Shown here in pieces: positions 5,644 through 7,168 of a DNA stretch of 7,168 nucleotides. Source of the DNA: Verrucomicrobiota bacterium (GTDB taxonomy: Bacteria; Verrucomicrobiota; Verrucomicrobiia; Limisphaerales; UBA1100); contig DQLO01000016.1 in assembly GCA_015660155.1 (NCBI GenBank), positions 1 through 7,168 on the forward strand, given 5' to 3'. The notes beneath the pieces were generated by a model that was not told the DNA's origin, ran no database searches, and saw only the letters and a program-made list of their open reading frames with translations. Numbering within the stretch: the stretch's first letter is position 1; every line of letters begins with the position of its first letter. The position numbers and the translations under genes are program-made.

Positions 5644-6747
5644 TCAATCGCCCACCACTCGCGCCGTCAACAACAAATCCGGCCCGAGCCGCCGCCATTG
5701 CACGTTCGTAAGCTTGGGAGCTTGTTTCAAATCCGCCGCGCCTTTGCCGCCCACGGCAGGTCGCGCGTGTTTTCCGCCCAACACTTTGGGCGCATAAAAA
5801 AACGCCACGCGGTGTGCGAGTTTGTTTTCAAAGAAAGAGGCGCTCACTTCGCCGCCGCCTTCCACCAGCAAATGCGTGACCTCCTCTCGCCCCAAGCGCT
5901 TGAGCAACCAACGCAAATCCACGCGCCCTTTGCGCGCGGGCGCTTCGAGAACATTCACCCGTTTGCGCAATGCCGCCACCCGCCGCACGGGCGCGCCTTT
6001 TGCAACCACCACCGTGGTGAGCGCGGCGTGTTCATCCGACACCACATTAGCAGTCACCGGCGTGCGGGCTTTTGAATCCAAAATAATTCGGCGCAATGAA
6101 TTTTTCGCACCGCGCACCGTGAGACTGGGGTCATCGGCGAGCACGGTCTCGATGCCGACAAGAACCGCATCCGCGCCTTTGCGCAAATGCATCGCCTCGC
6201 GCCGCGCGGCTTCGCTGGTGATCCATTTGGACTCACCGTGCTCCGTGGCAATCTTTCCATCCAACGTCATTGCCGCCTTCACGGTCACCATCGGAGTGCC
6301 TTTTACAATCCAATGATTGAACGCGGCGTTCAATTCCGCCGCGTCATCGGCCAAAATGTTTTTTACCACTTCAATTCCCGCGCGCCGCAACACGCGAAAG
6401 GCGCGTCCAGCATGGGTGGGATTGGGATCCTTGGCCGCCACCACCACGCGTGCGATGCCGGCCGCGATGATGGCTTCGGTGCAGGGCAGCGTTTTGCCGG
6501 TGGTGGTGCAGGGCTCGAGCGTGACGTAGAGCGTCGAGCCCTTCACATTGTAGTCGCGGCGCCGTGCTTGGTTGAGCGCGATGATTTCCGCGTGCGGCCC
6601 ACCCGCGCGGCGATGCCAGCCTTGGGCGATCACCACGCTGCCTTTCACCAACAATGCGCCGACCATCGGATTGGGCGAGGTGCGGCCATAACCCTTGCGC
6701 GCCAAGACAAGCGCCTCGCGCATACGGATTTCATCGGGTTTTTGCAC
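5644..6747 (-). CDS. ribD: Bifunctional riboflavin biosynthesis deaminase/reductase RibD
   Basis: RibD deaminates 2,5-diamino-6-ribosylamino-pyrimidinone phosphate, then reduces the ribosyl side chain with NADPH. The 367 residues match the fused two-domain type. The deaminase domain (about 1-145) has SPNPMVGALLV (24-34), the zinc and proton-shuttle HAE at 52-54, and EPCTTTGKTLPC (79-89, zinc ligands C80 and C89). In E. coli the latter reads PCSHHGRTPPC, so the loop between the cysteines is unusual here. DPNPTHAGRA (107-116) is conserved. The reductase domain (about 150-367) has TVKAAMTLDGKIAT (155-168), WITSEAARREAMHLR (175-189), DAVLVGIETVLADDPSLTVR (193-212), and LLVEGGG (293-299). The start is GTG 6747, 9 bp after the ftsY stop. 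A GGAG lies 12 nt upstream, inside the end of ftsY, a slightly long spacing. ATG 6723 (residue 9) is a possible alternative that keeps all motifs. ribE follows directly. Confidence 0.95.
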   Translation of the reverse strand: MQKPDEIRMREALVLARKGYGRTSPNPMVGALLVKGSVVIAQGWHRRAGGPHAEIIALNQARRRDYNVKGSTLYVTLEPCTTTGKTLPCTEAIIAAGIARVVVAAKDPNPTHAGRAFRVLRRAGIEVVKNILADDAAELNAAFNHWIVKGTPMVTVKAAMTLDGKIATEHGESKWITSEAARREAMHLRKGADAVLVGIETVLADDPSLTVRGAKNSLRRIILDSKARTPVTANVVSDEHAALTTVVVAKGAPVRRVAALRKRVNVLEAPARKGRVDLRWLLKRLGREEVTHLLVEGGGEVSASFFENKLAHRVAFFYAPKVLGGKHARPAVGGKGAADLKQAPKLTNVQWRRLGPDLLLTARVVGD

Positions 6748-6756
6748 AGCGGAAGT

Positions 6757-7168
6757 TTACTCCGCAAAGAGCGCTTCGGCAAACTGCGCGGCGTCGAAGG
6801 GTTGCAAATCATCGGGTTGTTCGCCGAGGCCGATGAATTTTATAGGCAAATCCAGTTCCTGATGAATGGCCACCACCATGCCGCCTTTGCTGGTGCCATC
6901 GAGTTTGGTGATGACGAGGCCGGTGAGCGGAACGGTTTTGTTAAACTCACGCGCTTGCGTCAGAGCGTTCATTCCCGTGGAGGCATCAAGCACGAGCAGT
7001 ACTTCATGCGGCGCGCCCTCAGCTTGGCGGCCAATCACGCGGTGCAGTTTTTCCAGCTCCTGCATGAGATTGCTTTTGGTGTGCAGCCGACCGGCGGTGT
7101 CGATGAACAAATAATCCGCTTTGCGCGCCAGCGCGGCACTGAGGGCATCATGGCCCACGGCGGCGGGA
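6757..7168 (-). CDS. ftsY: Signal recognition particle receptor FtsY, C-terminal part of the GTPase domain (5' end outside the window)
   Basis: FtsY is the SRP receptor GTPase, which docks ribosome-SRP complexes at the inner membrane for co-translational protein insertion. About 136 codons are visible and the frame stays open to the window edge, so the GTG at 7158 is internal. The visible part starts [27 protein letters not shown], typical of FtsY. It contains the G3 motif DTAGRLHTK and [12 protein letters not shown], the [10 protein letters not shown] segment (FtsY rather than Ffh in type), the G4 motif [10 protein letters not shown], and the C-terminal [15 protein letters not shown]. The last residues [10 protein letters not shown] match the normal FtsY end. 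The NG domain's N-part, P-loop and any membrane-binding A domain lie outside. It is followed by ribD after 9 bp, so ftsY, ribD and ribE probably share a transcript whose promoter lies beyond the right edge. Confidence 0.95.
   Translation of the reverse strand, partial: PAAVGHDALSAALARKADYLFIDTAGRLHTKSNLMQELEKLHRVIGRQAEGAPHEVLLVLDASTGMNALTQAREFNKTVPLTGLVITKLDGTSKGGMVVAIHQELDLPIKFIGLGEQPDDLQPFDAAQFAEALFAE

Noticed and set aside
5293..6075. 260-codon plus-strand frame across the ribE/ribD junction
   Set aside because: It spans two well-supported minus-strand genes and has no domain-like character.
6751..6770. Short inverted repeat GCGGA/TCCGC at the ftsY end and ribD start, as a possible terminator
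   Set aside because: It has only five paired bases, no T-run, and lies within a tightly spaced operon, so it is probably chance.

Overview
The window is about 7.2 kb of dense, fairly GC-rich bacterial DNA, almost entirely chromosomal housekeeping genes. The best guess for the source is the Planctomycetota/Verrucomicrobiota group, with Verrucomicrobiota somewhat more likely. The basis is a Gfo/Idh/MocA oxidoreductase with what looks like a Tat signal peptide (a gene type greatly expanded in those phyla), a LacI-type regulator of the kind common there, and start codons that mostly lack a Shine-Dalgarno sequence. No rRNA or other diagnostic marker is present, so this is inference. I see no tRNA, rRNA, CRISPR, insertion sequence, prophage or riboswitch.

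Layout. (1) 1-1305, +: C-terminal majority of an exported Gfo/Idh/MocA oxidoreductase; its true start lies before the window. (2) 1302-2348, -: a MidA/NDUFAF7-type SAM-dependent methyltransferase, convergent with gene 1. (3) 2349-2400: the only real intergenic gap, a 52-bp divergent region with a symmetric inverted repeat. (4) 2401-5037, +: a compact run tlyA - nadK - lacI-type regulator, with a 14-bp overlap at the first junction and a 1-bp overlap at the second. (5) 5034-7168, -: a three-gene run read right to left, ftsY (C-terminal part only) - ribD - ribE, with 9- and 10-bp gaps, convergent with the regulator.

How the genes work together. ribD and ribE provide early and final steps of riboflavin synthesis. 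nadK makes NADP, which RibD uses as NADPH in its reductase step, so the window has a loose redox-cofactor theme, although the two runs are on opposite strands. tlyA next to nadK is a known conserved order (tlyA-nadK-recN in mycobacteria). Here the position where recN often sits holds a LacI-family regulator that is probably translationally coupled to nadK.

Most notable points. An A8 homopolymer lies exactly on the tlyA stop/nadK start junction. nadK has only a TTG start of sensible length, and loss of one A would fuse the two proteins in frame. Both convergent gene pairs end on the same shared TTAA tetranucleotide. The short divergent region carries a nested inverted repeat. I found no convincing evidence for a wholly new biological system.
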